Shown: positions 11,101 through 17,735 of the stretch, in pieces
Layout: each line of letters opens with the position of its first letter
Position numbering within the stretch: the first letter of the stretch is position 1
Assembly: GCF_032595075.1 (NCBI RefSeq)
Contig: NZ_CP118735.1
Coordinates: 896,001-960,000 of the forward strand
Source of the DNA: Streptococcus sp. 29887
GTDB taxonomy: Bacteria > Bacillota > Bacilli > Lactobacillales > Streptococcaceae
Direction: 5' to 3'
DNA length: 64,000 bases
Program-made: the position numbers and the translations under genes
Notes under the pieces: generated by a model
What the model was told of the DNA's origin: nothing
Databases searched by the model: none
The model's input: only the letters and a program-made list of their open reading frames with translations

Positions 11101-13257
11101 AAAGATGGCAAGTCACCACTTGTAGAACAAATCGAAGTTCGTGAAGGCGACAAAGTTATCGGTACTACCATTATCATCAAAGATGGTGATGGTCAGGAAA
11201 TCAGCCGTCAAACCATTCTCAACGGCCGCGATGGTAAGAATTCAGAAGTCACAGTGACCCCAGGCACTGACCAAGATGGTAATACCGGTCAAACGATTAC
11301 TATCGTTAAGCCAGATGGCAGTCATGAAACTACCTTTATCCGTGATGGTAAAGACGGTAGAGACGGTGTTGACGGTAAGGATGGCAAGTCTCCACTAGTA
11401 GAGCAAATCGAAGTTCGTGAAGGCGACAAAGTTATCGGTACTACCATTATCATCAAAGATGGTGATGGTCAGGAAATCAGCCGTCAAACCATTCTCAACG
11501 GTCGCGATGGTAAGAATTCAGAAGTCACAGTAACCCCAGGCACAGACCAAAACGGTAACCCAGGTCAAACGATTACTATCGTCAAACCAGACGGTAGTCG
11601 CGAAACCACCTTTATCCGTGATGGTAAAGATGGTAGAGACGGTGTTGACGGTAAGGATGGCAAGTCTCCACTAGTAGAACAAGTCGAAGTTCGCGAAGGT
11701 GACAAGGTTATCGGCACTACTATTATCATCAAAGATGGCGATGGTAATGAAATCAGTCGTCAAACCATCCTCAATGGTCAAGATGGTAAGAATGGTGCCG
11801 ATGGTAAGAGTGCTGAAGTCACAGTAACCCCAGGCACAGACCAAAATGGTAACCCAGGTCAAACGATTACTATCGTCAAACCAGATGGCACACGAGAAGC
11901 TACCTTCATCCGCGACGGTAAAGATGGAGCCAAAGGTCAAGATGGTAAGAATGGTGTAGATGGTAAAGACGGTCGCGATGGCAAGTCCCCACTAGTAGAA
12001 CAAGTCGAAGTTCGTGAGGGTGACAAGGTTATCGGTACAACCATTATCATCAAAGATGGCGATGGTAACGAAGTCAGCCGTCAAACTATCCTCAACGGTG
12101 TAGACGGTAAGAATGGTGCCGATGGTAAGAGTGCTGAAGTCACAGTAACCCCAGGCACAGACCAAAATGGTAACCCAGGTCAAACGATTACTATTGTCAA
12201 ACCAGACGGCACTCAAGAAACCACCTTTATCCGTGATGGTAAAGATGGTAGAGACGGTGTTGACGGTAAGGATGGCAAGTCTCCACTTGTAGAACAAATC
12301 GAAGTTCGTGAGGGAGACAAGGTTATCGGTACTACCATTATCATCAAAGATGGTGATGGTCAGGAAATCAGCCGTCAAACCATTCTCAACGGCCGCGACG
12401 GTAAGAATTCAGAAGTCACAGTAACCCCAGGCACAGACCAAAATGGTAACCCAGGTCAAACGATTACTATTGTCAAACCAGACGGCACACGAGAAACCAC
12501 CTTTATCCGTGATGGTAAAGACGGTAGAGACGGTAGAGATGGTAGAGACGGTAAAGACGGTAGAGACGGTGTAGATGGTCAAGATTGTGGTTGTGATCCA
12601 AATCTCCCAACCCCACCAGTAGTCCCAACTCCACCGGTAGTTCCAACTGTGCCAGCAGTTCCAACTCCACCAGCAGTTCCAACTCCACCGGTAGTCCCAA
12701 CTCCACCGGTAGTTCCAACTGTGCCAGCAGTTCCAACTCCACCGGTAGTTCCAACCCCACCAGTAGTCCCAACTCCACCGGTAGTTCCAACTGTGCCAGC
12801 AGTTCCAACTCCACCGGTAGTCCCAACTCCACCGGTAGTCCCAACTCCACCGGTAGTTCCAACTGTGCCAGCAGTTCCAACTCCACCAGTAGTCCCAACT
12901 CCACCGGTAGTTCCAACTGCGCCAGTAGTTCCAGCTCAACCGGCAGTTCCAACTGCGCCAGTAGTTCCAGCTCAACCGGCAGTTCCAACTGCGCCAGTAG
13001 TTCCAGCTCAACCGGCAGCTCCAACCCCACCAGTAGTTCCAATTCCTCCAGTTGCTTTGACTCCACCTACCCCACTGGTTACTCCAAGTGTTCCAGTTCA
13101 ATCAGAACCACTTAAAGTTGTGGTAACTCCAGGGACACAAGTAGCGGTATTGCCAAATACAGGTGAAACAGACTCAACATTCATATTGATTATGAGTGGA
13201 GGTGCTATTGTTGCTAGCTTATCTTTGGCTGGAACTTTAATAAGAAGAAATAACTAG
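2191..13257 (+). CDS. Giant collagen-like LPXTG-anchored surface protein
   Basis: About 3,688 residues from ATG 2191, chosen because GGAAAGGA precedes it and because the following FTIKKFKSGAASVLIGFLF is a YSIRK-like export signal. The frame is open back to GTG 2098, but that start would put 31 residues before the signal. Order: signal; low-complexity Pro/Glu/Ala/Thr stalk; a non-repetitive domain (about residues 300-590) that may be the ligand-binding head; then a very long Gly-X-Y-rich region; a pair of cysteines (QDCGCD); a Pro-rich wall-spanning segment; and an LPNTG sorting signal with a hydrophobic tail and RRNN. Sortase A would anchor it. It is probably an adhesin, but the ligand cannot be told. 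Gly-Asp-Gly triplets replace proline-rich collagen triplets. Confidence 0.93.
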   Translation: MFFDNKQLENEALRSKQRFTIKKFKSGAASVLIGFLFMFSGGALKAAAEELESGQLPQTTELVDKPLDSSAQANEVVSHSVQQEAGEVVQTVEPTSAVLATPPSSTQLVDEQPKETEETIATKSATVPSSAQEVAEPKSQEIVEEITPEPAVLSTSSTEAKPEQKQGVATQQATEESVTKLEPVSNNVQADASKENVANATRAAETQIDGQALPTRDLSQLDLANMSFADLETLGLSEEEKLTLFNQILAQQTGSNSVQLTEEEIRSLAGFSEAEKNFYIQNKLGNTNLPQPLNLVVMSETLITPNNQNKYVVNAKGQTFAYGPANYTLTVTPNRARNTVDFELNYKLDGINGRSGTHVADFVVNLGSAYGTPGVATVRAGNNTTTTALVNGGRRNTITGYSPTSPIQYTNAQVMNGPLNVKFTVPVRNWNGDLSIDNHIGMFSVDTGANNTKDFFSSDNYFWNKSVVTIDPNPSRNEITTTLPPIAMPIPFQTEYRFVVMPDQAPGFTRQIEAGANGVMQIPVKRIAYIGANGTEESHRYEYGQATVHTPARNQIIEVNIKDGIEAPVAAPNIDVTTVRKQGSVDGGPLVNGTELTFRDGPNGRIIRQVFIPDGLQGERGQDGRNADITVEPARAADGTPGYNITVTGADGSRYTRFVRDGKDGRDGRNADISVTPAVATDGTKGHNVTVTRPNGSSFTTFIRDGKDGTNGRDGRDGIDGKTPSVDLQPYTGQDGRILGTTVIVKDGDGQIISRRNILNGSDGQDGKTPSIEQLPVMDGGRVIGTLIIVRDGDGREINRQTIYNGRDGAKGQDGANGSSVISERQNDGTVKVYNVSSTGQRTEVATIRNGVDGTNGRDGANGSSVVSELQPDGSVKVYNVSSTGQRTEIATIRNGVDGTNGRDGAKGQDGTNGSSVVSELQPDGSVKVYNVSSTGDRTEIATIRNGVDGTNGQNGANGSSVVSELQPDGSVKVYNVSSTGDRTEIATIRNGVDGRDGAKGQDGTNGSSVVSELQPDGSVKVYNVSSTGQRTEIATIRNGVDGRDGAKGQDGTNGRDGANGSSVVSELQPDGSVKVYNVSSTGDRTEIATIRNGVDGANGSSVVSELQPDGSVKVYNVSSTGQRTEIATIRNGIDGTNGRDGANGSSVVSELQPDGSVKVYNVSSTGDRTEIATIRNGVDGRDGAKGQDGTNGRDGANGSSVVSELQPDGTVKVYNVSSTGDRTEIATIRNGVDGANGSSVVSERQNDGSVKVYNVSSTGQRTEIATIRNGVDGRDGAKGQDGTNGSSVVSQLQPDGSVKVYNVSSTGDRTEIATIRNGVDGTNGRDGANGSSVVSELQPDGSVKVYNVSSTGDRTEIATIRNGVDGRDGTKGQDGTNGSSVVSQLQPDGSVKVYNVSSTGQRTEIATIRNGVDGRDGAKGQDGTNGQDGTNGRDGANGSSVVSELQPDGSVKVYNVSSTGDRTEIATIRNGVDGRDGAKGQDGTNGSSVVSELQPDGSVKVYNVSSTGQRTEIATIRNGVDGRDGAKGQDGTNGRDGTNGSSVISELQPDGSVKVYNVSSTGQRTEIATIRSGIDGTNGRDGANGSSVVSELQPDGSVKVYNVSSTGQRTEIATIRNGVDGTNGRDGAKGQDGTNGSSVVSELQPDGSVKVYNVSSTGDRTEIATIRNGVDGRDGVKGQDGTNGSSVVSQLQPDGSVKVYNVSSTGDRTEIASIRNGVDGTNGRDGANGSSVVSERQNDGSVKVYNVSSTGDRTEIATIRNGVDGRDGAKGQDGTNGSSVVSELQPDGSVKVYNVSSTGQRTEIATIRNGVDGRDGAKGQDGTNGRDGANGSSVISELQPDGSVKVYNVSSTGQRTEIATIRSGIDGTNGRDGANGSSVVSELQPDGSVKVYNVSSTGQRTEIATIRNGVDGTNGRDGAKGQDGTNGSSVVSELQPDGSVKVYNVSSTGDRTEIATIRNGVDGTNGRDGTNGSSVVSELQPDGSVKVYNVSSTGQRTEIATIRNGVDGRDGAKGQDGTNGQDGTNGRDGANGSSVVSELQPDGSVKVYNVSSTGDRTEIATIRNGVDGRDGAKGQDGTNGSSVVSELQPDGSVKVYNVSSTGQRTEIATIRNGVDGRDGAKGQDGTNGRDGTNGSSVISELQPDGSVKVYNVSSTGQRTEIATIRSGIDGTNGRDGANGSSVVSELQPDGSVKVYNVSSTGQRTEIATIRNGVDGTNGRDGAKGQDGTNGSSVVSELQPDGSVKVYNVSSTGDRTEIATIRNGVDGRDGVKGQDGTNGSSVVSQLQPDGSVKVYNVSSTGDRTEIASIRNGVDGTNGRDGANGSSVVSELQPDGSVKVYNVSSTGQRTEIASIRNGVDGTNGSSVVSEPQKDGSVKVYNVSSTGDRTEIASIRNGVDGAKGQDGTNGSSVVSELQPDGSVKVYNVSSTGQRTEIASIRNGVDGANGSSVVSELQPDGSVKVYNVSSTGQRTEIATIRNGVDGTNGRDGANGSSVVSELQPDGSVKVYNVSSTGQRTEIATIHNGVDGRDGKNSEVIVTPGTDQNGNTGQTITIVKPDGSRETTFIRDGKDGRDGVDGKDGKSPLVEQIEVREGDKVIGTTIIIKDGDGQEISRQTILNGRDGKNSEVTVTPGTDQDGNTGQTITIVKPDGSRETTFIRDGKDGRDGVDGKDGKSPLVEQVEVREGDKVIGTTIIIKDGDGNEISRQTILNGQDGKNGADGKSAEVTVTPGTDQNGNPGQTITIVKPDGSRETTFVRDGKNGVDGRDGKDGKSPLVEQVEVREGDKVIGTTIIIKDGDGNEVSRQTILNGVDGKNGADGKSAEVTVTPGTDQNGNPGQTITIVKPDGTQETTFIRDGKDGAKGQDGKSPLVEQVEVREGDKVIGTTIIIKDGDGNEVSRQTILNGVDGKNGADGKSAEVTVTPGTDQNGNPGQTITIVKPDGTRETTFIRDGKDGAKGQDGKNGADGRDGKDGKSPLVEQIEVREGDKVIGTTIIIKDGDGQEISRQTILNGRDGKNSEVTVTPGTDQDGNTGQTITIVKPDGSHETTFIRDGKDGRDGVDGKDGKSPLVEQIEVREGDKVIGTTIIIKDGDGQEISRQTILNGRDGKNSEVTVTPGTDQNGNPGQTITIVKPDGSRETTFIRDGKDGRDGVDGKDGKSPLVEQVEVREGDKVIGTTIIIKDGDGNEISRQTILNGQDGKNGADGKSAEVTVTPGTDQNGNPGQTITIVKPDGTREATFIRDGKDGAKGQDGKNGVDGKDGRDGKSPLVEQVEVREGDKVIGTTIIIKDGDGNEVSRQTILNGVDGKNGADGKSAEVTVTPGTDQNGNPGQTITIVKPDGTQETTFIRDGKDGRDGVDGKDGKSPLVEQIEVREGDKVIGTTIIIKDGDGQEISRQTILNGRDGKNSEVTVTPGTDQNGNPGQTITIVKPDGTRETTFIRDGKDGRDGRDGRDGKDGRDGVDGQDCGCDPNLPTPPVVPTPPVVPTVPAVPTPPAVPTPPVVPTPPVVPTVPAVPTPPVVPTPPVVPTPPVVPTVPAVPTPPVVPTPPVVPTPPVVPTVPAVPTPPVVPTPPVVPTAPVVPAQPAVPTAPVVPAQPAVPTAPVVPAQPAAPTPPVVPIPPVALTPPTPLVTPSVPVQSEPLKVVVTPGTQVAVLPNTGETDSTFILIMSGGAIVASLSLAGTLIRRNN
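4630..9780 (+). repeat. Tandem A-type repeats of the surface protein (36 copies)
   Basis: Each unit reads NGSSVVSELQPDGSVKVYNV, then SSTGQRTEIATIRNGVDG, plus a variable collagen-like spacer of Gly-X-Y triplets (TNGRDGAKGQDG and variants). I count 36 copies of KVYNVSSTG. Copies alternate mainly between TGQR and TGDR. Spacer length varies between 0 and about 8 triplets. A higher-order block is present: copies 13-19 and 25-31 are nearly identical at a constant DNA offset of 1,782 bp, and copies 20-23 give a partial third copy at an offset of 873 bp. Confidence 0.9.
9781..12590 (+). repeat. B- and C-type repeats of the surface protein
   Basis: Two alternating modules separated by Gly-X-Y spacers. 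B contains SPLVEQVEVREGDKVIGTTI and the TILNG end (9 copies). C contains SEVTVTPGTDQNGNPGQTIT, then IVKPDG and TFIRDGKDG (10 copies). Diverged versions of both occur before the A block (about 4050-4620), so the A block seems to have expanded inside an older B/C array. Confidence 0.85.
12600..13085 (+). repeat. Proline/valine-rich wall-spanning repeats
   Basis: PTPPVVPTVPAV-type decapeptide and pentapeptide repeats, then PAQPAVPTAPVV units. The codons are highly uniform, so the DNA repeats closely as well. This is the usual cell-wall-spanning segment before an LPXTG signal. Confidence 0.85.
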
Positions 13258-13324
13258 TGCATTGAAACTACTTGTATTAAAGTTGCCCATTGTCAACCGA
13301 GTGGATTGTTGAAAGCTAGAGTTA

Positions 13325-13389
13325 GAGAGAGCGAATACTTTGCTCTCTCATTATTCATAAAAAAAAGAGTCGCGTCTGCGACTCTTTTT
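13325..13389. terminator. Two hairpins, the second a bidirectional terminator
   Basis: First stem GAGAGAGC / GCTCTCTC (13325-13349), without a T-run. Second stem AAAAAGAGTCGC / GCGACTCTTTTT (13362-13389), 12 bp with loop GTCT, A-run before and T-run after. The second would end the adhesin transcript and, before the insertion sequence arrived, was probably also the terminator of pgm. Confidence 0.8.
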
Positions 13390-13393
13390 GCTT

Positions 13394-13401
13394 ATAATTT
13401 T
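13394..13401. repeat. Left 8-bp target duplication of the insertion sequence
   Basis: ATAATTTT, identical to 14816-14823 at the other end of the element. Eight bases is the usual ISL3-family duplication. Confidence 0.9.
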
Positions 13402-14815
13402 GGCTCTTTGTCAACTGTAGTGGGTAGATGAAAAGCTAACACCTAGAGAGGACGAAGTTCGTTCTCTCTTTCTTTATGTTCAAAGCAATCAAAATACGTT
13501 TTTTAAAATTTTCAAAGTTCCTGAAACCAAAGGCATTTCTTTTAATGACTTTGATGAGATTGTTGGTAGCTTCCAGTTTGGCGTTCGAATAAGGCAATTC
13601 CATGGCGTTTAAAACCTTTTCTTTATCCTTTAGAAATGTCTTAAATACCGTCTGGAAAATAGGATTAACATTGGCTATTTCCTGTTCGATAAGGTCAAAG
13701 AAATGATCTGAGTTTTTCTCTTGGAAATGGAACAAGAGAAGCTGATAGAGTTCATAGTGCTGTCGTAGTTCCTCTGAAAAAGACAGTAGTTTTTCTAGGA
13801 TTTCCTTGTTAGTCAAGTGCATGCGAAACATAGGGCGATAAAATCGTTTATCGCTGAGTTTACGGCTATCTTGTTGTATCAATTTCCAGTAGCGTTTCAA
13901 GGACCGGTATTCCTGCGATTTTCTGTCGAATTGATTCATAATTAGAATACGAACGCGGTTCATAGCACGGCTAAGGTGCTGCACAATGTGAAAGCGGTCC
14001 AGAACAATCTTGGTGTTTGGAAATAGCTGTCTAGCCAATTTGTAGTAAGGACTAAACATATCCATGGTAATGACTTTGACTTGATTTCTAACCTTTCTAG
14101 GATAGCGTAGAAAGTGGTTTCGGATGGTTGCTTGTGTTCTTCCGTCTAGAATAGTTATGACATTTAGGGAGTTGAAATCTTGAGCGATAAAGCTCATTTT
14201 CCCCTTTTTGAAGGCATACTCATCCCAGCTCATCACCTCAGGTAAGGTATTCCAATCTGTTTCAAACTTGAACTCATTAAGCTTTCTCATAACTGATGAG
14301 GTTGAGATAGATAGCCTGTGTGCAATATGTGTCATTGCTTGATTTTCGATGAGTAATTGAGCAATCTTCTGGTTAACAGCGACGGAGATTTGGTGGTTCT
14401 TCTTGACAAGAGGAGTTTCAGCGACCGCTATTTTTCTGCAATCTTTACACTTGAAGCGACGCTTTCTAAGTCGGATAAGCAAGGGATAACCAGCAGTTTC
14501 TAGGTAGGGAATTTTGGAGGGTTTTTGGAAGTCGTATTTTGCCATTTGTCCCTTGCAGGAGGGACATTTAGGGGCTGTATAATCCAAATGACCATGAAGT
14601 TCTAAGTGAGTTCCCATATCATATTCATTAGAGATAGTGATATTTTTGTCTTTAATTCTGAGAAGATTTGTGATAAGATTTAGTTGTTCCATATGAGTCT
14701 TTCTAATGTGAGTTTGGTTGCTTTTCATTATAGGCCATATGGGACTTTTTTTCTACAATCAAAAAGACTCCATAATATCCATAGAGGATTTACCCACTAC
14801 AGATATTATAGAGCC
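13402..14815 (-). mobile_element. ISL3-family insertion sequence, 1,414 bp, intact
   Basis: Terminal inverted repeats begin GGCTCT and share CTGTAGTGGGTA (22 of the first 28 positions match). One transposase gene fills the interior. Perfect 8-bp target duplications (ATAATTTT) flank it, so it arrived in one event and has not rearranged since. The right duplication overlaps the first two plus-strand bases of the pgm stop codon. Confidence 0.93.
13436..14728 (-). CDS. ISL3-family transposase
   Basis: 430 residues, full length for the family. The N-terminal zinc finger (CPSC near residue 54, CKDC near residue 92) is followed by a helix-turn-helix (about residues 125-150) and the DDE_Tnp_ISL3 core. 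Likely catalytic positions are D in SWDEYAF, D in TMDMFSPYY and E in SNAKLEATNNLIK. The second methionine (MEQLNLITNLL, residue 13) matches the start I know from other ISL3 transposases and may be the true start. No frameshift is visible, so the element could still be active. Confidence 0.92.
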   Translation of the reverse strand: MKSNQTHIRKTHMEQLNLITNLLRIKDKNITISNEYDMGTHLELHGHLDYTAPKCPSCKGQMAKYDFQKPSKIPYLETAGYPLLIRLRKRRFKCKDCRKIAVAETPLVKKNHQISVAVNQKIAQLLIENQAMTHIAHRLSISTSSVMRKLNEFKFETDWNTLPEVMSWDEYAFKKGKMSFIAQDFNSLNVITILDGRTQATIRNHFLRYPRKVRNQVKVITMDMFSPYYKLARQLFPNTKIVLDRFHIVQHLSRAMNRVRILIMNQFDRKSQEYRSLKRYWKLIQQDSRKLSDKRFYRPMFRMHLTNKEILEKLLSFSEELRQHYELYQLLLFHFQEKNSDHFFDLIEQEIANVNPIFQTVFKTFLKDKEKVLNAMELPYSNAKLEATNNLIKVIKRNAFGFRNFENFKKRILIALNIKKERTNFVLSRC

Positions 14816-14823
14816 ATAATTTT
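14816..14823. repeat. Right 8-bp target duplication of the insertion sequence
   Basis: ATAATTTT, matching 13394-13401. It overlaps the pgm stop codon (complement of 14822-14824). Confidence 0.9.
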
Positions 14824-16540
14824 ACCCAACAAATTCGTTGATTTCTTTTTCGATGTTGGCGATTTTTTCTTCTGCTTCAGCAAGTGTTTCACCGACTGTT
14901 GCGATGTAGAATTTGATTTTTGGTTCTGTTCCTGAAGGACGAACAGCGAACCAAGAATCATCTGCCAAGGTGTATTTCAAGACATCTGATGGAGGAGTAG
15001 TGAGTTTTTCAACATTTCCATCTTTATCTGTTTTGGTTTGAAGGGCAAAGTCTTCGAATACTGCGATGTCTGTTGCATTGAATTGGGCTGGTGAATTATC
15101 GCGGAATTTAGCCATGATTGCCTTGATTTGCTCTGCACCGTCTTTACCAGAAAGAGTAACTGAAATTGTTTTCTCAGCAAAGTAGCCGTATTCTTTGAAG
15201 ATTTCATCGATACCGTCAGCCAAGGTCATGCCACGTGAACGGTAGTAGGCAGCAATTTCAGCAACCATAAGCACAGCCTGGATAGCATCCTTGTCGCGCA
15301 CGAATGGCTTGATGAGATAACCAAAGCTTTCTTCGAAACCAAACATGTAAGTATGGTTATGCTTTTCTTCAAACTCTTGGATTTTCTCAGCGATGAATTT
15401 GAAACCAGTCAAGACATTGAACATGGTAGCACCGTAGCTTTCAGCAATCTTAGTTACCAACTCAGTAGATACGATTGACTTAGCTAGGGCAGCGTTTGCT
15501 GGAAGAGTTCCAGCTTGCTTGTGAGCTTCAAGGATATATTTAGCAATGATAGCGCCAATTTGGTTACCAGAGAGGTTCCAGTACGAACCGTCAGCTTGAC
15601 GAACTTCAACACCCACACGGTCTGCGTCAGGGTCAGTGGCGAGAAGGACGTCCGCCCCGACTTCACGGCCCAATTCTTCCGCAAGGGCAAATGCAGCTTG
15701 GCTTTCTGGGTTTGGTGAAGCGACAGTTGAGAAGTCAGGGTCAGCAGTTGCTTGAGCTTCCACAACTTGAACAGACTCAAAACCAGCCTGTGCAAGAGCA
15801 CGACGAGCCAACATTTCCCCTGTACCATGAAGTGGTGTGTAAACAATCTTCATGTCTTTACCGTATTCAGCAATCAATTCAGGATTGATATTGAGGTCTT
15901 TGAGTTCTTCAAGATATTTAAGGTCAGTTTCTTCGCCAAGAACCGTAATCAAGCCGTTTTCCTTGCTGGCTTCAAGGTCAGCCAATTCAACTGCAAATGG
16001 ATTGTCAATGGCACGGATGAAGTTGGTAAGAGCATCTGCATCAGCAGGTGGCATTTGTCCGCCGTCTTCACCGTAAACTTTATAACCGTTGAATTCTTTC
16101 GGGTTGTGGCTGGCAGTCACCATGATACCTGCGATAGCATTGTAATGACGAACTGCAAATGACAACTCAGGAGTTGGACGAAGGCTTTCAAATACATAGG
16201 ATTTGATACCATGTGCTGCCAAAACTTGAGCAGATTCAAAGGCAAATTCTGGAGAGAAGTGACGTGAGTCGTAAGCGATGGCAACACCACGTTTTTTAGC
16301 TTCTTCACCTTTAGATTCTACCAATTTTGCCAAACCTTCGGTAGCTTGACGGACAACGAAAACGTTGATACGGTTGGTACCAGCACCAATATAACCACGC
16401 ATACCCGCTGTACCAAATTCAAGGTTTGTATAGAAGGCATCTTCTTTTGTTTTTTCATCCATTGAGACTAATTCTTCACGCAAGTAATCTGGAAGGTCCG
16501 CAAAGTCGAGCCATGTTTGATAGGTTTCTTGATAAGTCAT
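14822..16540 (-). CDS. pgm: Phosphoglucomutase (alpha-D-phosphohexomutase family)
   Basis: 572 residues, typical of the Gram-positive PgcA/Pgm type. It interconverts glucose 6-phosphate and glucose 1-phosphate and so supplies UDP-glucose for capsule, glycolipid and wall polymers. Visible landmarks are the phosphoserine loop TASHNPKEFNG (Ser144), the metal-binding loop TDPDADRVG, a sugar-binding loop GFEESFGY and the phosphate-binding RPSGTEPKIKFY near the C-terminus. A Shine-Dalgarno (AAGGAG) precedes ATG 16540. The insertion sequence abuts the stop codon but leaves the protein intact, because the duplication restored the stop. Confidence 0.95.
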   Translation of the reverse strand: MTYQETYQTWLDFADLPDYLREELVSMDEKTKEDAFYTNLEFGTAGMRGYIGAGTNRINVFVVRQATEGLAKLVESKGEEAKKRGVAIAYDSRHFSPEFAFESAQVLAAHGIKSYVFESLRPTPELSFAVRHYNAIAGIMVTASHNPKEFNGYKVYGEDGGQMPPADADALTNFIRAIDNPFAVELADLEASKENGLITVLGEETDLKYLEELKDLNINPELIAEYGKDMKIVYTPLHGTGEMLARRALAQAGFESVQVVEAQATADPDFSTVASPNPESQAAFALAEELGREVGADVLLATDPDADRVGVEVRQADGSYWNLSGNQIGAIIAKYILEAHKQAGTLPANAALAKSIVSTELVTKIAESYGATMFNVLTGFKFIAEKIQEFEEKHNHTYMFGFEESFGYLIKPFVRDKDAIQAVLMVAEIAAYYRSRGMTLADGIDEIFKEYGYFAEKTISVTLSGKDGAEQIKAIMAKFRDNSPAQFNATDIAVFEDFALQTKTDKDGNVEKLTTPPSDVLKYTLADDSWFAVRPSGTEPKIKFYIATVGETLAEAEEKIANIEKEINEFVG

Positions 16541-16565
16541 CGCATATCTCCTTAAAATTTTTTCT

Positions 16566-16584
16566 TTTAAACGCTTTCATTATA
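16566..16584 (-). promoter_or_regulatory. pgm promoter with cre-like CcpA site
   Basis: On the minus strand an extended -10 (TGG-TATAAT; box is the complement of 16579-16584) is directly followed by TGAAAGCGTTTAAA (complement of 16566-16579). This matches the catabolite-responsive element consensus except near its end. Its place at the transcription start predicts repression by CcpA. Confidence 0.55.
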
Positions 16585-16591
16585 CCATTTT

Positions 16592-16623
16592 CAAAAAAAA
16601 AAATCACGCTTTCACATGATTTT
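16592..16623 (-). terminator. Terminator of the coaB-coaC-panT operon
   Basis: On the minus strand: AAAATCATG (complement of 16615-16623), a 6-base loop and CGTGATTTT (complement of 16600-16608), followed by a long U-run. Confidence 0.75.
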
Positions 16624-16630
16624 CTGATAT

Positions 16631-17200
16631 TTATTTTTGAACTTTCTGCAAAACAGGAACAATGGTAAGGGTTAGAATGGTTGCAATGACCATTTCAGCG
16701 ATAGAATTGACAGAGACGATGGCTGCCAAAACAGCTTGAATATCTCCTTTGAAGACCCCACCGAAGAAGAAGAAAATTCCGGAAAGAACGAAGATGGTGT
16801 TGGTGAGCGTTCCGGTTAATCCTGCAAGTGCAAGACCCGCCTTATTTTGCCACAATTTGTAGATATAGTAGGGAGTAATCCCAATCAAAATCCGTGGTAC
16901 AAGTGCGATGAGCACTGAGTAGAGATTTCCATTCTCAACAAAAGGTGAGAAGACATAGCTCAAAGGTGAAAGAATAATACTATTGCGGATGATACTCATA
17001 ATCCCCATAAAACCACCCAGTTGAGCACCAATACGAGGTCCATAAATAATACTTGCAATGATAACAGGGATATGGGTAACAGTCGGTTTGACCGGGAGGA
17101 CAAAGGCTGCAAAGATAGCTTGACTGATGGTTTCGATGACGACCATAACAGCGATAAAAATAGCTAGGGTTGCGACTTGGTTGGCTTTCTTAGTTTTCAT
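16631..17200 (-). CDS. panT: ECF transporter substrate-binding subunit, probably for pantothenate (PanT)
   Basis: 189 residues with about six membrane segments and the small size of an ECF S component. The loop IIYGPRIGAQLGGFMGIM between early helices fits that family. S components bind a vitamin and share a common energy module (EcfA, EcfA', EcfT) encoded elsewhere. Specificity is inferred from place: the gene overlaps coaC by 11 bp in the same operon as coaB, so uptake of pantothenate, the precursor of coenzyme A, is the sensible role. Another related precursor is possible. Confidence 0.8.
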   Translation of the reverse strand: MKTKKANQVATLAIFIAVMVVIETISQAIFAAFVLPVKPTVTHIPVIIASIIYGPRIGAQLGGFMGIMSIIRNSIILSPLSYVFSPFVENGNLYSVLIALVPRILIGITPYYIYKLWQNKAGLALAGLTGTLTNTIFVLSGIFFFFGGVFKGDIQAVLAAIVSVNSIAEMVIATILTLTIVPVLQKVQK

Positions 17201-17735
17201 TCAGAATAGAACTCACTTTCTTTAAAATAATCTCGATTTCAGCTAGGGCACCTGTCCCAAAATCACCACAGGCCAGCAGGGCTTCGCGTGGTTTAATTTC
17301 CTCAAAGCCGTATTCTGTCAAGGTTTTGAGATTTTGCTGTGTGGCAGGATTCAGGTACATATTGGTATTCATGGCAGGGGCAACAAGTTTTTTGGTCCCA
17401 AGGGGTAGGGCCAGAGCTGTTGCGGTAACCATATTATCTGCCAAACCATGTGCCAATTTCGCGATGGTATTGGCAGAAGCAGGTGCCACGATGAAGAGGT
17501 CTGTCGCCTTGGCAATATCGATATGCTTGATTGAGCTAGGATTTTCTTCTAACATGACATCTGTGTGGACCAGATTTTTTGACAAGGATTGGAAGGTCAA
17601 GGGTGTGATAAAGTCCATAGCAGAGCGGCTCATGAGGACGGTCACCTGATGACCCAGTTTGGTTAATTGACTGGTCAAGTCAGCTGCCTTATAGGCGGAA
17701 ATGGAGCCAGTTACAGCCAGAGTAATGTTAGCCAT
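17190..17735 (-). CDS. coaC: Phosphopantothenoylcysteine decarboxylase
   Basis: 181 residues from ATG 17735, preceded by AAAAAAGGAG. The frame continues upstream, but that start lacks a ribosome site and would extend past the normal N-terminus (MANITLAVTGSISAYKAADL). CoaC is an FMN flavoprotein that decarboxylates 4'-phospho-N-pantothenoylcysteine. The active-site region KHIDIAK (His), the PAMNTNMY motif and the substrate clamp ACGDFGTGALAE are all present. Streptococci encode CoaB and CoaC separately, unlike the fused Dfp of many bacteria. It overlaps coaB by 8 bp and panT by 11 bp, so the three are translationally coupled. Confidence 0.93.
   Translation of the reverse strand: MANITLAVTGSISAYKAADLTSQLTKLGHQVTVLMSRSAMDFITPLTFQSLSKNLVHTDVMLEENPSSIKHIDIAKATDLFIVAPASANTIAKLAHGLADNMVTATALALPLGTKKLVAPAMNTNMYLNPATQQNLKTLTEYGFEEIKPREALLACGDFGTGALAEIEIILKKVSSILNEN

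Noticed and set aside
5800-12378. Many open frames of 80-230 codons on the minus strand of the collagen-like gene
   Set aside because: They are mirror images of the repeated plus-strand codons, repeat with the same period and have no ribosome sites.
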